From CAYSRC01 sp964433495 (GTDB taxonomy: Bacteria; Bacillota; Clostridia; Oscillospirales; Ruminococcaceae): a stretch of DNA of 64,000 nucleotides. Each line of letters starts with the position of its first letter. Position 1 is the first letter of the stretch. Under the pieces are notes generated by a model. It saw only the letters and a list, made by a program, of their open reading frames with translations, made no database searches and was not told where the DNA came from. The DNA lies in contig CAYSRC010000004.1 of NCBI GenBank assembly GCA_964433495.1, positions 4,610 through 68,609 on the forward strand, read 5' to 3'. Of the stretch, positions 50,065 through 58,793 are shown in pieces. A program made the position numbers and the translations under genes.

Positions 50065-51969
50065 TTAAAGCGATCGCTTGGCTATCTCGTCCGTTATGCG
50101 CGCGACAAACTCGCCCAGCGCGCACGAACCCACGTCGCCCTCGCCGCGCGAGCGCACCGAGACCTCGCCGCTCTGCTTCTCCTTGTCGCCCACAACGAGC
50201 ATATAAGGCACCTTTTGCAGCTGCGCCTCGCGGATCTTGTAGCCCATCTTCTCGGCTCTCAGGTCGCACTCGGCGCGCACGCCCGCCTCGGCGAGCTTTG
50301 CCTGCACCTGCCCGGCATAGTCGGCCTGCTTTTCGGATATCGGGATGACGACGGCCTGCACCGGCGCAAGCCAGGTCGGGAACGCGCCCGCAAAGTGCTC
50401 GGTGATGACGCCGATAAACCGCTCGATCGAGCCGAAGACGACCCTGTGGATCATGACGGGCATGTGCTTTTCGCCGTCCTCGCCGACGTACTCAAGCGAG
50501 AAGCGCTCGGGCAGCTGATAGTCGAGCTGGATGGTGCCGCACTGCCAGGTGCGGTTGAGGCTGTCCCTGATGTGGAAGTCGAGCTTGGGCCCGTAAAACG
50601 CGCCGTCGCCGGGGTTCACCTCGTACTCCTTGCCGATGCTCTTTATCGCGTCCGCAAGCGCGGCGGTGGCGGCGTCCCACTCCTCGACGGTGCCGATGTG
50701 GTCGTCGGGCATGGTCGAGAGCTCGATGGTGTACTTGAGCCCGAACAGCGAATAGACCTCGTCAAACAGGCTCGCGATGCGCACGACCTCGTCCTTTATC
50801 TGCTCTTTGGCGAGCAGGATGTGCGCGTCGTCCTGCGTGAAGCAGCGCACGCGGAACATACCGTGCAGCGTGCCCGACAGCTCGTGCCGGTGCACGATGC
50901 CGAGCTCGCCGTAGCGCAGCGGAAGCTCGCGGTAGGAGTGGGGCTCGAGGCTGTAGACCAGGATACTTCCGGGGCAGTTCATCGGCTTTATCGCAAAGTC
51001 CTCGTCGTCGATGACCGTGGTGTACATGTTGTTTTTATAGTGCTCCCAGTGGCCCGAGGTCTCCCACAGGGTGCGGCGCATAATCTGCGGGGTGGATATC
51101 TCGAGATAGTCCCACTTTTTGTGCACGCTGCGCCAATAGTCGATGAGGGTGTTCTTGAGCACCATGCCCTTCGGCAGATAGAACGGGAAGCCGGGCGCCT
51201 CGTCGCGGAACGCGAACAGCCCGAGCTCGCGGCCGAGCTTGCGGTGGTCGCGTTTTTTCGCCTCCTCGATCATCTCGAGGTACTCGGTGAGCTGCGACTT
51301 TTTGGGGAACGCGATGCCGTATATCCTTTGCAGCATCTTGTTGTCGCTGCTGCCGCGCCAATACGCGCCCGTGACGTTGAGCAGCTTCACCGCGCCGAGC
51401 GCGCCCGTGCTCATCAGGTGGGGGCCCGCGCACAGGTCGGTGAAGTCGCCCTGCTCATAAAAGCTTATCTCCTCGCCCTCGGGCAGCTCGCGGATAAGCT
51501 CCTGCTTGTACTCGTTGCCCTCCATCCGCTTAAGGGCCTCCTCGCGCGGCAGTGCAAAGCGCCGCAGCTCGATATCGGCCTTGACGACGGCGCGCATCTC
51601 GTCCTCTATCCTCTCGAGGATCTCGGGGGTGAAGGTCGTCTCGCAGTCGATGTCGTAGTAAAACCCGTTCTCGATGGCGGGCCCGATGGTCAGCTTTGCA
51701 TCGGGGTAGAGATGCTTGACCGCCTGCGCGAGCACGTGGCTTGCGGTGTGCCAAAAGGCGTGCTTGCCGTCCGCCGAGTCAAAGGTGAGGATCTCGAGCT
51801 CGCAGTCGCGCCGAAGCTCGGTGCGCAGGTCGACGACCGCGCCGTCGACGCGCGCCGCGCACGCCGCCCTGTAAAGCCCCATGCCGATCGAGCGGGCGAT
51901 CTCGGCGGGCGTCGCGCCCTGCGAGAACTCGCGTCTGTCCCCTTTAAGTGATACCGTTATGTTTGCCAT
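50065..51969 (-). CDS. thrS: Threonyl-tRNA synthetase
   Basis: ThrS charges tRNA-Thr and edits misacylated Ser-tRNA. The 634-residue protein has the full bacterial layout: TGS domain (1-62), editing domain with HTASHVLAQAVKH (about 72-84), catalytic domain with MNCPGS (zinc Cys), RHELSGTLHGMFRVRCFTQD (motif 2) and GSIERFIGVITEH (motif 3), and the anticodon-binding domain (about 535-634). AGAGAGGAA precedes the ATG. A T-box leader and a sigma-A promoter control it. Confidence 0.98.
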   Translation of the reverse strand: MANITVSLKGDRREFSQGATPAEIARSIGMGLYRAACAARVDGAVVDLRTELRRDCELEILTFDSADGKHAFWHTASHVLAQAVKHLYPDAKLTIGPAIENGFYYDIDCETTFTPEILERIEDEMRAVVKADIELRRFALPREEALKRMEGNEYKQELIRELPEGEEISFYEQGDFTDLCAGPHLMSTGALGAVKLLNVTGAYWRGSSDNKMLQRIYGIAFPKKSQLTEYLEMIEEAKKRDHRKLGRELGLFAFRDEAPGFPFYLPKGMVLKNTLIDYWRSVHKKWDYLEISTPQIMRRTLWETSGHWEHYKNNMYTTVIDDEDFAIKPMNCPGSILVYSLEPHSYRELPLRYGELGIVHRHELSGTLHGMFRVRCFTQDDAHILLAKEQIKDEVVRIASLFDEVYSLFGLKYTIELSTMPDDHIGTVEEWDAATAALADAIKSIGKEYEVNPGDGAFYGPKLDFHIRDSLNRTWQCGTIQLDYQLPERFSLEYVGEDGEKHMPVMIHRVVFGSIERFIGVITEHFAGAFPTWLAPVQAVVIPISEKQADYAGQVQAKLAEAGVRAECDLRAEKMGYKIREAQLQKVPYMLVVGDKEKQSGEVSVRSRGEGDVGSCALGEFVARITDEIAKRSL

Positions 51970-52124
51970 CTCTGTTCCTCTCTTTCCTGTTGTGTTTCCC
52001 GGTTGTTCCGCGGTTTTTTGTTTTGCTTTCCGTCTTTTTGCCGCATAGCGCCGCCCCGAGCGGCGCGGTTTATCTTTGTGCATGAGTCCGCCGCATCCTG
52101 AGGGACGGGCCCCGGGCGGGCTCG

Positions 52125-52372
52125 ACGCGGCAAACAAAAAAGCCCCGCCCCGAAAACGGGGTGAGGCGACACATCGCTCCACGGTTCCACCCGAATTGCG
52201 CCGGACAACAACACTGCCGGCGCCGCTTTGGCGGGCGATAACGGGCCCTTTGCCGGCGTCTGTTCGCAGACGCGCTCTGCCGACGGTACCGTCCCGTGTC
52301 CGAATATACCCCGCTCTCAGCCGACGACGGGGCTCTCTTTGATATCGGTGCGCGGCGCATGTTCGGCGTCAC
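52125..52372 (-). promoter_or_regulatory. T-box riboswitch leader of thrS
   Basis: On the minus strand the leader shows AAAGAGAG, GGCTGAGAGC (stem I distal part), a candidate Thr specifier ACC in GGACGGTACCGTCGG, and the T-box itself GGGTGGAACCGTGGAGC at about 52173-52190. A terminator with CACCCCGTTTTCGGGG and a T6 run follows. Uncharged tRNA-Thr would favour the antiterminator and raise thrS expression. Confidence 0.9.
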
Positions 52373-52387
52373 AGCTTTAACATCTAA

Positions 52388-52416
52388 AATGTATCACCCG
52401 CGCGCGATTTTGTCAA
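52388..52416 (-). promoter_or_regulatory. Promoter of the thrS leader
   Basis: TTGACA (52416-52411) and TACATT (52393-52388) on the minus strand are separated by 17 bases, just upstream of the T-box. Confidence 0.85.
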
Positions 52417-52489
52417 GCGGGGGCAGAGCAAAATGCCTGCCGTGCGGCACAGTAGGGGAATTTGCAGCGAGTCCGCCGGTGTCAGCCGA

Positions 52490-53165
52490 CCGTGGATTAT
52501 CGGGTTTGCGTCCCTTGCCTTTAGGTCTCCCCCGCCGAACGTCCGAGCTGATAGGAACTACAGCTCGACCGCGCGACTATGCCCCGCGAGAGTATGCGGG
52601 GTGTGCAAGGGGAGGGTCGGCAGGTCGAGCTGCCGGGCTGCCGGGCTTAATCGGAACGATAGCCCGGAAGACGCATAATACTGCACCGCATGTCAAACGT
52701 CCGTTCCGCCGCCATTTGACCGCTCCGTGCGGCAGATGCGCGTCGCAATCGGTACGGCGTTCAAAGGGGCCATACTCTCGGGAATTCTGCCGGGTGTAAA
52801 AAAAGTACGACACTCGGCACACCCTACGGGAATATGTAGGGGCGTGCCGCATGTCGGTACCTTTAACATGCGGCCAACTCGCGGGATTATGCGAGCCGTG
52901 TCAGCGCAGCTGACGAAGAGGTTGTCAAGAACTTGCCTCGGCTTACCTTGGGAACCAAGCTCACCTGAAGCTTCGGTCTCCGTCTGTCAATCCCCCCGCC
53001 GCTCTGCGGCTCCCCCCCTTTACACAAGGGGGGCTTGAATTACGGCAAATCCCGAAGCTTACACTCATCTCCCGGGCGGCTCGCCCTTAAAGCCTCCTCT
53101 ACCGAACGCAATCGGCACGGCGTTCTGGGGTTCCGATTGCGCGCGGCAAGGGGGGCCTTTGGCTC
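52490..53165. repeat. Interspersed mosaic repeat, copy F
   Basis: The 850-base divergent gap between thrS and the DJ-1-like gene holds module 2 (about 52640-52755, with CATGTCAAACGTCCGTTCC at 52689, identical to copy B), a hairpin near 52787-52822 that mirrors the GCCGAGTGT hairpin of copy D in opposite orientation, and module 1-like arms (GTCAGCGCAGCTGAC near 52900 and CCCCCCTTTACACAAGGGGG near 53014). No gene is apparent. Confidence 0.75.
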
Positions 53166-53268
53166 GCCGCACGCAGTTTTCCTTCTTGACCGCCTGCCTG
53201 ACGTCTTATATAATGGTTGACAGATAGGCACGCCGTTAAACCGCACCGAGGCACGGGGGAAACCGCAT

Positions 53269-53841
53269 ATGAAAAGAACCGCCGTTTTGATCTATGACCT
53301 GTTCTGCAACTTCGAGATAAGCCCTGCGCTTGAGATTTTGGCGCTGTGCGGCAAGCCCGTGACGGTTTTCGCCGTGTCAAAGGAGCCCGTCAGGAGCGAG
53401 GACGGGCTGACCGTCCTGCCCGACGAGTCGATAGAGAACGCCGACATCGACGCGTTTGACAGCCTGCTGCTGCCGGGGGCCGCCGACATCAGAAGCGCCG
53501 TCGAGGACGACCGCGTAATCGAGTTTATAAAACGATTTGACGGCAAGCTCATCGGCGCCGTCTCGATAGCGCCCGTCATGCTTGTCAAGGCGGGGCTGCT
53601 GTCGGGCAGGCCCTTTATGGCGGGCATAAACCGCGAGGAGCTGTATGAAGAGGGCTTTACCGACGAACAGCTTGCCCGCATGGTCGGCTGGGACGACAAC
53701 CTGCGCGACCCCGTCGAGGACGGGTACATCGTAAGCGGGAATATCGTGACGTCGGTGTCCTGCAATTTTGTGCGCTGGGGGCTCAAGTTCGGGCAGATGG
53801 CGGGGTGCGACATATCCCCGCGCACCTTCGGACTCGGCTGA
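53269..53841 (+). CDS. DJ-1/PfpI-family protein with Ser at the nucleophile position
   Basis: The 190-residue protein has the DJ-1/PfpI fold: VLIYDLFCNFEISPALEIL, a LLLPGAADI loop and AVSIAPVMLVKAGLLSG at the nucleophile elbow. Family members have Cys here (A-I-C-A/G-P); this one has Ser (VSIAP), so protease or deglycase chemistry would change. The acidic residue before the elbow helix is also in doubt. GGGGGAA lies about 8 bases before the ATG. A terminator follows at 54165. Substrate unknown. Confidence 0.88.
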   Translation: MKRTAVLIYDLFCNFEISPALEILALCGKPVTVFAVSKEPVRSEDGLTVLPDESIENADIDAFDSLLLPGAADIRSAVEDDRVIEFIKRFDGKLIGAVSIAPVMLVKAGLLSGRPFMAGINREELYEEGFTDEQLARMVGWDDNLRDPVEDGYIVSGNIVTSVSCNFVRWGLKFGQMAGCDISPRTFGLG

Positions 53842-54163
53842 CCGCACGCCGCCGGGTCAACCTGCCGACTCCTTTCGGTCGGCTGATTAATTCTCGGCAA
53901 ACCAATCCCCCGGCAAAACCGCTTCCAGGCCCCTCGGGAGCTGTGATGCCAAGCGCCCTCTCCCATTTTGAGGATGGGAAAATATCCGATAATCAACCCC
54001 CGCCCAAACAGTCGAATGCGGCCGGCAGGGCCGCGATGTCAAACGCCGTCCCGCTTTGGGCAAGCAGATAAAATCCCCGCATCGTCTCACGGCCGAAACA
54101 GCCGTCGCGACCTTCCGTTTGGGTCGGAGGGTCTCTCCCCGCGCTCTCCTTTACAGCAAAACC

Positions 54164-54200
54164 GCGTCCGCTTTTCGGCGGGCGCGGTAAATTTTTCTGC
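54164..54200 (+). terminator. Terminator of the DJ-1-like gene
   Basis: ACCGCGTCCGC pairs with GCGGGCGCGGT (one G-T pair) and TAAATTTTT follows. The 53842-54163 stretch before it shows no gene. Confidence 0.6.
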
Positions 54201-54257
54201 TTTTGAAATACCGATGTTCTTAAGCCTTTCCGGTCGGGCAGCCCACCCTCGGGCGGC

Positions 54258-55136
54258 TCAACCGACAAATTCGGGCACGATGTCGTCGCCCTTGAACTGA
54301 TCGTAATACGGGTCGCGGGGCTCGATCGTGTCGTCCTTGACCCCGTAGAGCGTGATCTCGCTCTCTGCCCGCAGCGCCGCGCTGTTGTCGGGCGTCGTCT
54401 CGGCGAGCGCCCGCAGGTCGGCGAGGGGATAGTCCTGCGCCGTCTCGCCCTCGATCGCCCTCGCGGCGGTGCCGCGGCTGAGGTCGGCGTACAACAGGCC
54501 CCAATAGGCCGAGCCCGTGAACCACCAGCATCCGTCCTCGCGCGAATAGGTGAGATAGCCGACAATGATATCCCCCGGCTCGGGCTGTCTTACGCCCATA
54601 TAGTCGCACCGCACCGTGTCGCCCGGCTCGATCGAGGCGATCATCCGCTCATACTCGCCCTCCTCGAACTTGTCTCGCAACAACTCGCCGCTCTTTATGT
54701 GAAAGTCGAGCGAGGGCATGACGCCGCCCTGTGTGTACACCGTCACGGTGTCTTCGGCGACCTCGCCCTTGAGGACGCTGTCGATCTCGAGCTCGATATA
54801 TGTCCCTATCTGATAGACGGGGTGGAACTCGCCGCGCGTCCCGGCCACCCTGCCGACGACGATCGCCTCGGCGTCGGCGGTCAGCGACGCGATGTCGGGA
54901 TAGAACACCGCAAGATCGGCGTGGGCGACGATCTCTCTGATGCTCCCCAACTCCTCTCCCTCGGCTTCGGCCGGTGTTCCGACGGCGGGGGTCGGCGTAT
55001 CTGCGGGGGCACTGTGCGGCGGCTCATCGGCCGTCCCCGGGACCGCGGGGGGATTTTTCGGGCTCAGTAGCAAAAAGGCGGCAAACGCCGTCAGCAGCAA
55101 AACCGCCGCGCTCAGAAGAACAATCCGCTTCCTCAT
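54258..55136 (-). CDS. Secreted or membrane-anchored protein of unknown function
   Basis: The 292-residue product has a signal anchor (residues about 4-25), a Pro/Ala/Thr/Glu-rich linker (about 28-65) and a beta-rich domain with EAIVVGRVAGTRGEF, IELEIDSVLKGEV and GDIIVGYLTYS. The pattern (a V-G-x-V strand followed by a KGE strand) is seen in other secreted Firmicutes proteins of unknown role. The start at 55136 is set by GGAGGTG 6 bases upstream; the ORF's longer start lies within that site. Confidence 0.75.
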   Translation of the reverse strand: MRKRIVLLSAAVLLLTAFAAFLLLSPKNPPAVPGTADEPPHSAPADTPTPAVGTPAEAEGEELGSIREIVAHADLAVFYPDIASLTADAEAIVVGRVAGTRGEFHPVYQIGTYIELEIDSVLKGEVAEDTVTVYTQGGVMPSLDFHIKSGELLRDKFEEGEYERMIASIEPGDTVRCDYMGVRQPEPGDIIVGYLTYSREDGCWWFTGSAYWGLLYADLSRGTAARAIEGETAQDYPLADLRALAETTPDNSAALRAESEITLYGVKDDTIEPRDPYYDQFKGDDIVPEFVG

Positions 55137-55427
55137 CTTTTTCACCTCCGATTGTGTCACGGATTAAAGTAACCCGTCGGGTAAAGGCAGTTCAGCCCCG
55201 CGACGTCGTCGCTTTAGGGGACGGCGACGCGTCGGCCATACTTTTCTTGACACATTATGGAATATTGGTTGGTATTGTTTTCATTCAGCCCGCAGGCATG
55301 TCCGCCCTGCGGCGTGGTGAATCCGCCTTATAACAAGAGTATATCATAATTTCTTGCATATCGATAATCAATTTATGCATGTCGCCGCAATAAGCGCCCC
55401 GTTTTTCATTTGACGCCGGATAAAACT
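55137..55427. other. Divergent gap before the ferredoxin gene
   Basis: No gene. The sequence is GC-rich to about 55230 and AT-rich after; promoters of both divergent genes should lie in the AT-rich part. Confidence 0.4.
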
Positions 55428-55455
55428 GTTGCAAAATCCCGTATATGTGATATTA
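55428..55455 (+). promoter_or_regulatory. Promoter of the ferredoxin gene
   Basis: TTGCAA (55430 region) and TATTAT (55450 region) lie about 16 bases apart, 35 bases before the ATG. Confidence 0.55.
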
Positions 55456-55491
55456 TTGTTGTGTGACCATAAAAACAGGAGGTATTGTGTA

Positions 55492-55662
55492 ATGGCGCGT
55501 GAAATTGTCGGAGATTGCATCAAGTGCGGCGCGTGTGCCGCGACCTGCCCCGTCGAGGCGATCAGCGAGGGCGACGAGAAGTACGTCATCGACGCCAACG
55601 TCTGCGTCGACTGCGGCGCCTGCGAGGGCGTCTGCCCCGTCGAGGCGATATCCGAGAAGTAA
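55492..55662 (+). CDS. 2[4Fe-4S] ferredoxin
   Basis: The 56-residue protein is a clostridial-type ferredoxin with two cluster motifs, CIKCGACAATCPVEAI and CVDCGACEGVCPVEAI. It carries low-potential electrons in the cytosol for fermentative or hydrogenase-type reactions. AGGAGG lies 8 bases before ATG 55492. It is a single-gene transcript with its own promoter and terminator. Confidence 0.97.
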   Translation: MAREIVGDCIKCGACAATCPVEAISEGDEKYVIDANVCVDCGACEGVCPVEAISEK

Positions 55663-55677
55663 GTCGTACAAAACAGC

Positions 55678-55703
55678 GCGGCGGGCACTGCGGTGCCCGC
55701 CGC
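55678..55703 (+). terminator. Terminator of the ferredoxin gene
   Basis: A perfect 11-bp stem GCGGCGGGCAC / GTGCCCGCCGC is followed by ATTTCAATT. Confidence 0.7.
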
Positions 55704-55803
55704 ATTTCAATTGCGCGGGGCTTTTGCCCTCTTTCCCCTTAAATCGAATCCATATGCCGGCACCCCGACGACCGAGGGCGGGACACCCAACGCAAAGACA
55801 TCT

Positions 55804-56502
55804 ATGGAAACTGAAATTTTAAAAAACGGGACGCGCGTCTACTCAGACGGCGGCATAAAGCTCTGCGCCGACCCGCTGCTGCTCGCACACTTTTGCGCCC
55901 CCAAGCCGCGCGAGCGGGGCCTTGACCTCGGGTGCGGCTGCGGGGCGGTGTCGCTCGCGCTGCGCGACGCGGGCTTTTCGGGCGAGCTCACCGCGGTCGA
56001 CATCGACGGCGCGGCGTGTGCGCTCGCCCGGCGCGGCTCGCTCGAATGCGCCGTACCCTTTGAGGTGCTGGAGGCCGACCTGCGCTCGTTCAAAATCCCG
56101 TCGCCCGCCGATTTTGCCGCCTGCAACCCGCCCTTCTTTGCACAGGGCGCGACAGGCAAGGGTTATCGCGCCGGCGCCCGCCACGACGTCACCCTGACGC
56201 TCGGCGAGCTGGGCCGGGCGGCAAAGCGCCTTGTGCGGTTCGGCGGCAGGCTGTGCGTCTGCATACGCCCCGAGCGGCTCGAGGATCTTCTGTGCGCCCT
56301 TCGCGAAAACGGGTTTGCAACCAAGCGCCTGCGCTTTGCGCGGCACGCTCCGTCCGCGCTGCCGTGGCTCGCGCTCGTTGAGGCGCGCTCGGGCGCGGGA
56401 AGCGGCCTTGCGCTCGAGCCCGACTTTGTCCTGCACGACGCGGCGGGGGCCTTGAGCGGCGACGCTCTGAAAATTTTCACCGAGAAAGCGACGCAACCAT
56501 GA
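55804..56502 (+). CDS. TrmN6-like tRNA methyltransferase (adenine-N6 type)
   Basis: The 232-residue class I methyltransferase has GLDLGCGCGAVSLALRDAG (SAM binding) and CNPPFF, the catalytic NPPY/F motif of N6-adenine methyltransferases, and matches the small COG4123 group (tRNA1-Val A37 N6 methylation in E. coli). ATG 55804 gives a good fit (METEILKNG); the ribosome site is weak. The stop overlaps the start of rsmI (ATGA), so the two are coupled, an arrangement common in Clostridia. Confidence 0.9.
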   Translation: METEILKNGTRVYSDGGIKLCADPLLLAHFCAPKPRERGLDLGCGCGAVSLALRDAGFSGELTAVDIDGAACALARRGSLECAVPFEVLEADLRSFKIPSPADFAACNPPFFAQGATGKGYRAGARHDVTLTLGELGRAAKRLVRFGGRLCVCIRPERLEDLLCALRENGFATKRLRFARHAPSALPWLALVEARSGAGSGLALEPDFVLHDAAGALSGDALKIFTEKATQP

Positions 56503-57374
56503 GCAATGCAAAACTCTACATCACCGCGACGCCGATAGGCAACCTCGGCGACCTCACCCGCAGGGCCGAGCAGGTGCTGCGCGAGGTCGACTTTATCGCC
56601 GCGGAGGACACCCGCGTCACCGCCAAGATCCTCTCGCACCTCGACATAAAAAAACCTGTGATAAGCTATTATCAGCACAACATGCGCGAGCGCGGCGACC
56701 TGATCATCTCGCGCCTTCTCTCGGGCGAGAGCTGTGCGCTCGTCACCGACGCGGGCACCCCGGCCGTGAGCGACCCCGGCGAGGTGCTTGTAAAACAGGC
56801 GATGGAGGCGGGCATACCCGTCGTGCCGGTGCCGGGGGCGTGCGCCGCCGTGGCCGCGCTGTGCACAAGCGGGCTCGCAACGGGCAGGTTCTGCTTTGAG
56901 GGCTTCATCCCGGTGTCCAAGCAGAGCAGGCGCGAGCGGCTCGAGGAGATCAAGGCCGAGCGGCGCACCCTCATCTTTTACGAGGCGCCGCACAAGCTGC
57001 GCGCCACCCTCGACGACCTGCTGCGCGTCCTCGGCGACCGCAGGGTGACGCTCGCGCGCGAGCTGACCAAGCTGCACGAGGAGATAACCCGCACCACCCT
57101 TTCGGCCGCGGCGCAGGAATACCGAGAGCGCGAGCCGCGCGGCGAGTATGTCCTCGTCGTCGAGGGCGCGCCCGAACCCGAGCCGCCCGCGGAACAGGAC
57201 GACGGCGCAGCGCTGCTGCTCGTGCGGCAGGGCGTCGACGAGGGCCTGCCCCTCAAGGCCGCCTGTAAGCGCGCGGCACAGCAGACGGGCAGACGGGCGA
57301 GCGACCTCTACCGCCTCGCCGTCGAGGAGCGGGGACAGCGCGAGCCGGGCCTTTCGACCGATGAGGGGGCTTGA
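56499..57374 (+). CDS. rsmI: 16S rRNA (cytidine-1402-2'-O)-methyltransferase
   Basis: RsmI methylates C1402 of 16S rRNA. The 291-residue tetrapyrrole-methylase-fold protein has LYITATPIGNLGDLT at the N-terminus, AAEDTRVT, TDAGTPAVSDPG and VPGACAAVAAL, all diagnostic. It overlaps the TrmN6-like gene by 4 bases. The C-terminal region after residue 230 carries the normal short RsmI tail. Confidence 0.97.
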   Translation: MSNAKLYITATPIGNLGDLTRRAEQVLREVDFIAAEDTRVTAKILSHLDIKKPVISYYQHNMRERGDLIISRLLSGESCALVTDAGTPAVSDPGEVLVKQAMEAGIPVVPVPGACAAVAALCTSGLATGRFCFEGFIPVSKQSRRERLEEIKAERRTLIFYEAPHKLRATLDDLLRVLGDRRVTLARELTKLHEEITRTTLSAAAQEYREREPRGEYVLVVEGAPEPEPPAEQDDGAALLLVRQGVDEGLPLKAACKRAAQQTGRRASDLYRLAVEERGQREPGLSTDEGA

Positions 57375-57598
57375 AGCCGCCCCGCAGGGGCAGTTCCCCG
57401 ACAGGCCTCCAAGGCGCGCTGCGCTTTGGTTTGCTTGCAGCGTTTGCCCGCTGCCCGCAGGCGGGCAATTCCCTGTCGCCTTGAGGTCGGCGCCGATTCG
57501 GCCGGCATTTCGTTTACGGTTCGCTTCATCCGATGTTTCAACCGAAACTTTTTTCGGGACATCTCCTCCGACTGAAGCGGAAGATTTTTGCGAATAAC

Positions 57599-57648
57599 AA
57601 AAAGCGCTCCCGAACCCCGCATCTGCGGGAGGTCGGGCGCGCTTTTTG
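57599..57648 (+). terminator. Terminator of the TrmN6-rsmI operon
   Basis: AAAAAGCGC pairs with GCGCTTTTT and encloses a second stem CCCGCATCTGCGGG. The T5 run follows directly. It is 225 bases after the rsmI stop. Confidence 0.7.
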
Positions 57649-58076
57649 GTCGGACTTTTTCATCCTTAAATCGTTTTTATCCTCCGACAGGCGGTCTGCT
57701 TCGCGCCGCCTTGTCGCAAAGGGCCGCCTCCCACCCGTGCACCATGTGCCTGCGGGGCAGGTGAATCACAGAGCGCCGCCCGAGGCGGTTCGGCACGGGC
57801 GATGCCCCGCCCCGGCACAGCACAAGCCTACCGTTCGACGGGCACGGCCGCCGCGCGCCCTGCCGGGGCCACGGCCGCAGTCCACACGAGAGGCCGTCCG
57901 GCGTGCGCTCGCCCGCCGCAGCGTACAGAGCCGAATCCCCATCCGCCCGACGTGCGCCGAACCCTCGCCCGGGCCGCTCAAGCCGTCAGAGCCCCGATCG
58001 GATCGCAATGCCCTCCGCGGCCTCTCAAGCCCGTCCGCCCTCCGCAAAGCCGCCCCCCAAAAAGGCCGCGTCTTTG
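57649..58076. other. Gap before the AAA ATPase gene end
   Basis: About 430 bases of very GC-rich sequence. Frames on both strands are open but Arg/Pro/Ala-rich with no motif, so I call no gene here. Confidence 0.4.
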
Positions 58077-58793
58077 TCAAAGCAGCGCGGCGGTTCGCTC
58101 GGGGGCGTTCACAAAGTCCCGCATCAGCTTAAAGTGCTCGGTCTCGCGGTAGTCGCACCGCCGCATCCCCTCTCCGTCGAGCGCGTAGACGACCGCGCCG
58201 GGGCACGCCATCAGGATGGGGGAGTGCGTCGCGACGATCAGCTGACTTCCCCCTGACGCAAGCTCCTTCATGCGGGCGAGCAGCGCCAGCTGCCGCAGCG
58301 GCGAGAGGCCGGCCTCGGGCTCGTCCATGATGTAAAGCCCCTGCCCGAAGCGGTTGAGCGCGAGCGCCATCACCCCCTCGCCGTGGGACAGCTCGTGCAG
58401 CGAGCGCCCGCCGTACCCCTTGAGCATGACGTCGGGGTCGCCGTCCGCGATGTTCTCTATCTCGGTGGCGACGTTGTAGAGCGACTCGCTTCTCAGAAAA
58501 AAGCCGTCGCGCGGGCGGCCTGCCGACTTTATGAGCTTGAGGCTCTGCCACAGGCGCGAGTGGGTCTCGCGCGTCGCAAAGTGAAAGTTGCGGCTGCCGC
58601 CCTCGGGGTTAAAGCCCCATGCGACCGCGACCGCCTCGAGCAGCGTCGACTTGCCCGAGCCGTTTTCGCCGACAAACACCGTCACGTCGCCGAACCGCAC
58701 CCCGTCTTTCGCGACGCTTTTTACCGCGGGGAGGGCCGCCGTCCAGTCGTCGGGCGGCAGGGCTTTGAGCCCCGCCTCGAGGATATACCTCAT
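58077..58793 (-). CDS. AAA-type ATPase (AAA_21, overcoming-lysogeny/ABC-like)
   Basis: The 238-residue cytosolic ATPase has Walker A VFVGENGSGKSTLL (residues about 40-52), signature-like LSHGEGVMALAL, Walker B GLYIMDEPEAGLSP and the switch His VATHSPILM. This is the compact ATPase type often seen alone or beside nucleases, though none is here. Its ATG overlaps the preceding GNAT gene stop (ATGA). Confidence 0.9.
   Translation of the reverse strand: MRYILEAGLKALPPDDWTAALPAVKSVAKDGVRFGDVTVFVGENGSGKSTLLEAVAVAWGFNPEGGSRNFHFATRETHSRLWQSLKLIKSAGRPRDGFFLRSESLYNVATEIENIADGDPDVMLKGYGGRSLHELSHGEGVMALALNRFGQGLYIMDEPEAGLSPLRQLALLARMKELASGGSQLIVATHSPILMACPGAVVYALDGEGMRRCDYRETEHFKLMRDFVNAPERTAALL

Noticed and set aside
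57533..58132. Open frames in the rsmI-ATPase gap
   Set aside because: Both strands give Arg/Pro/Ala-rich translations with no motif or start signal, and one overlaps a terminator.
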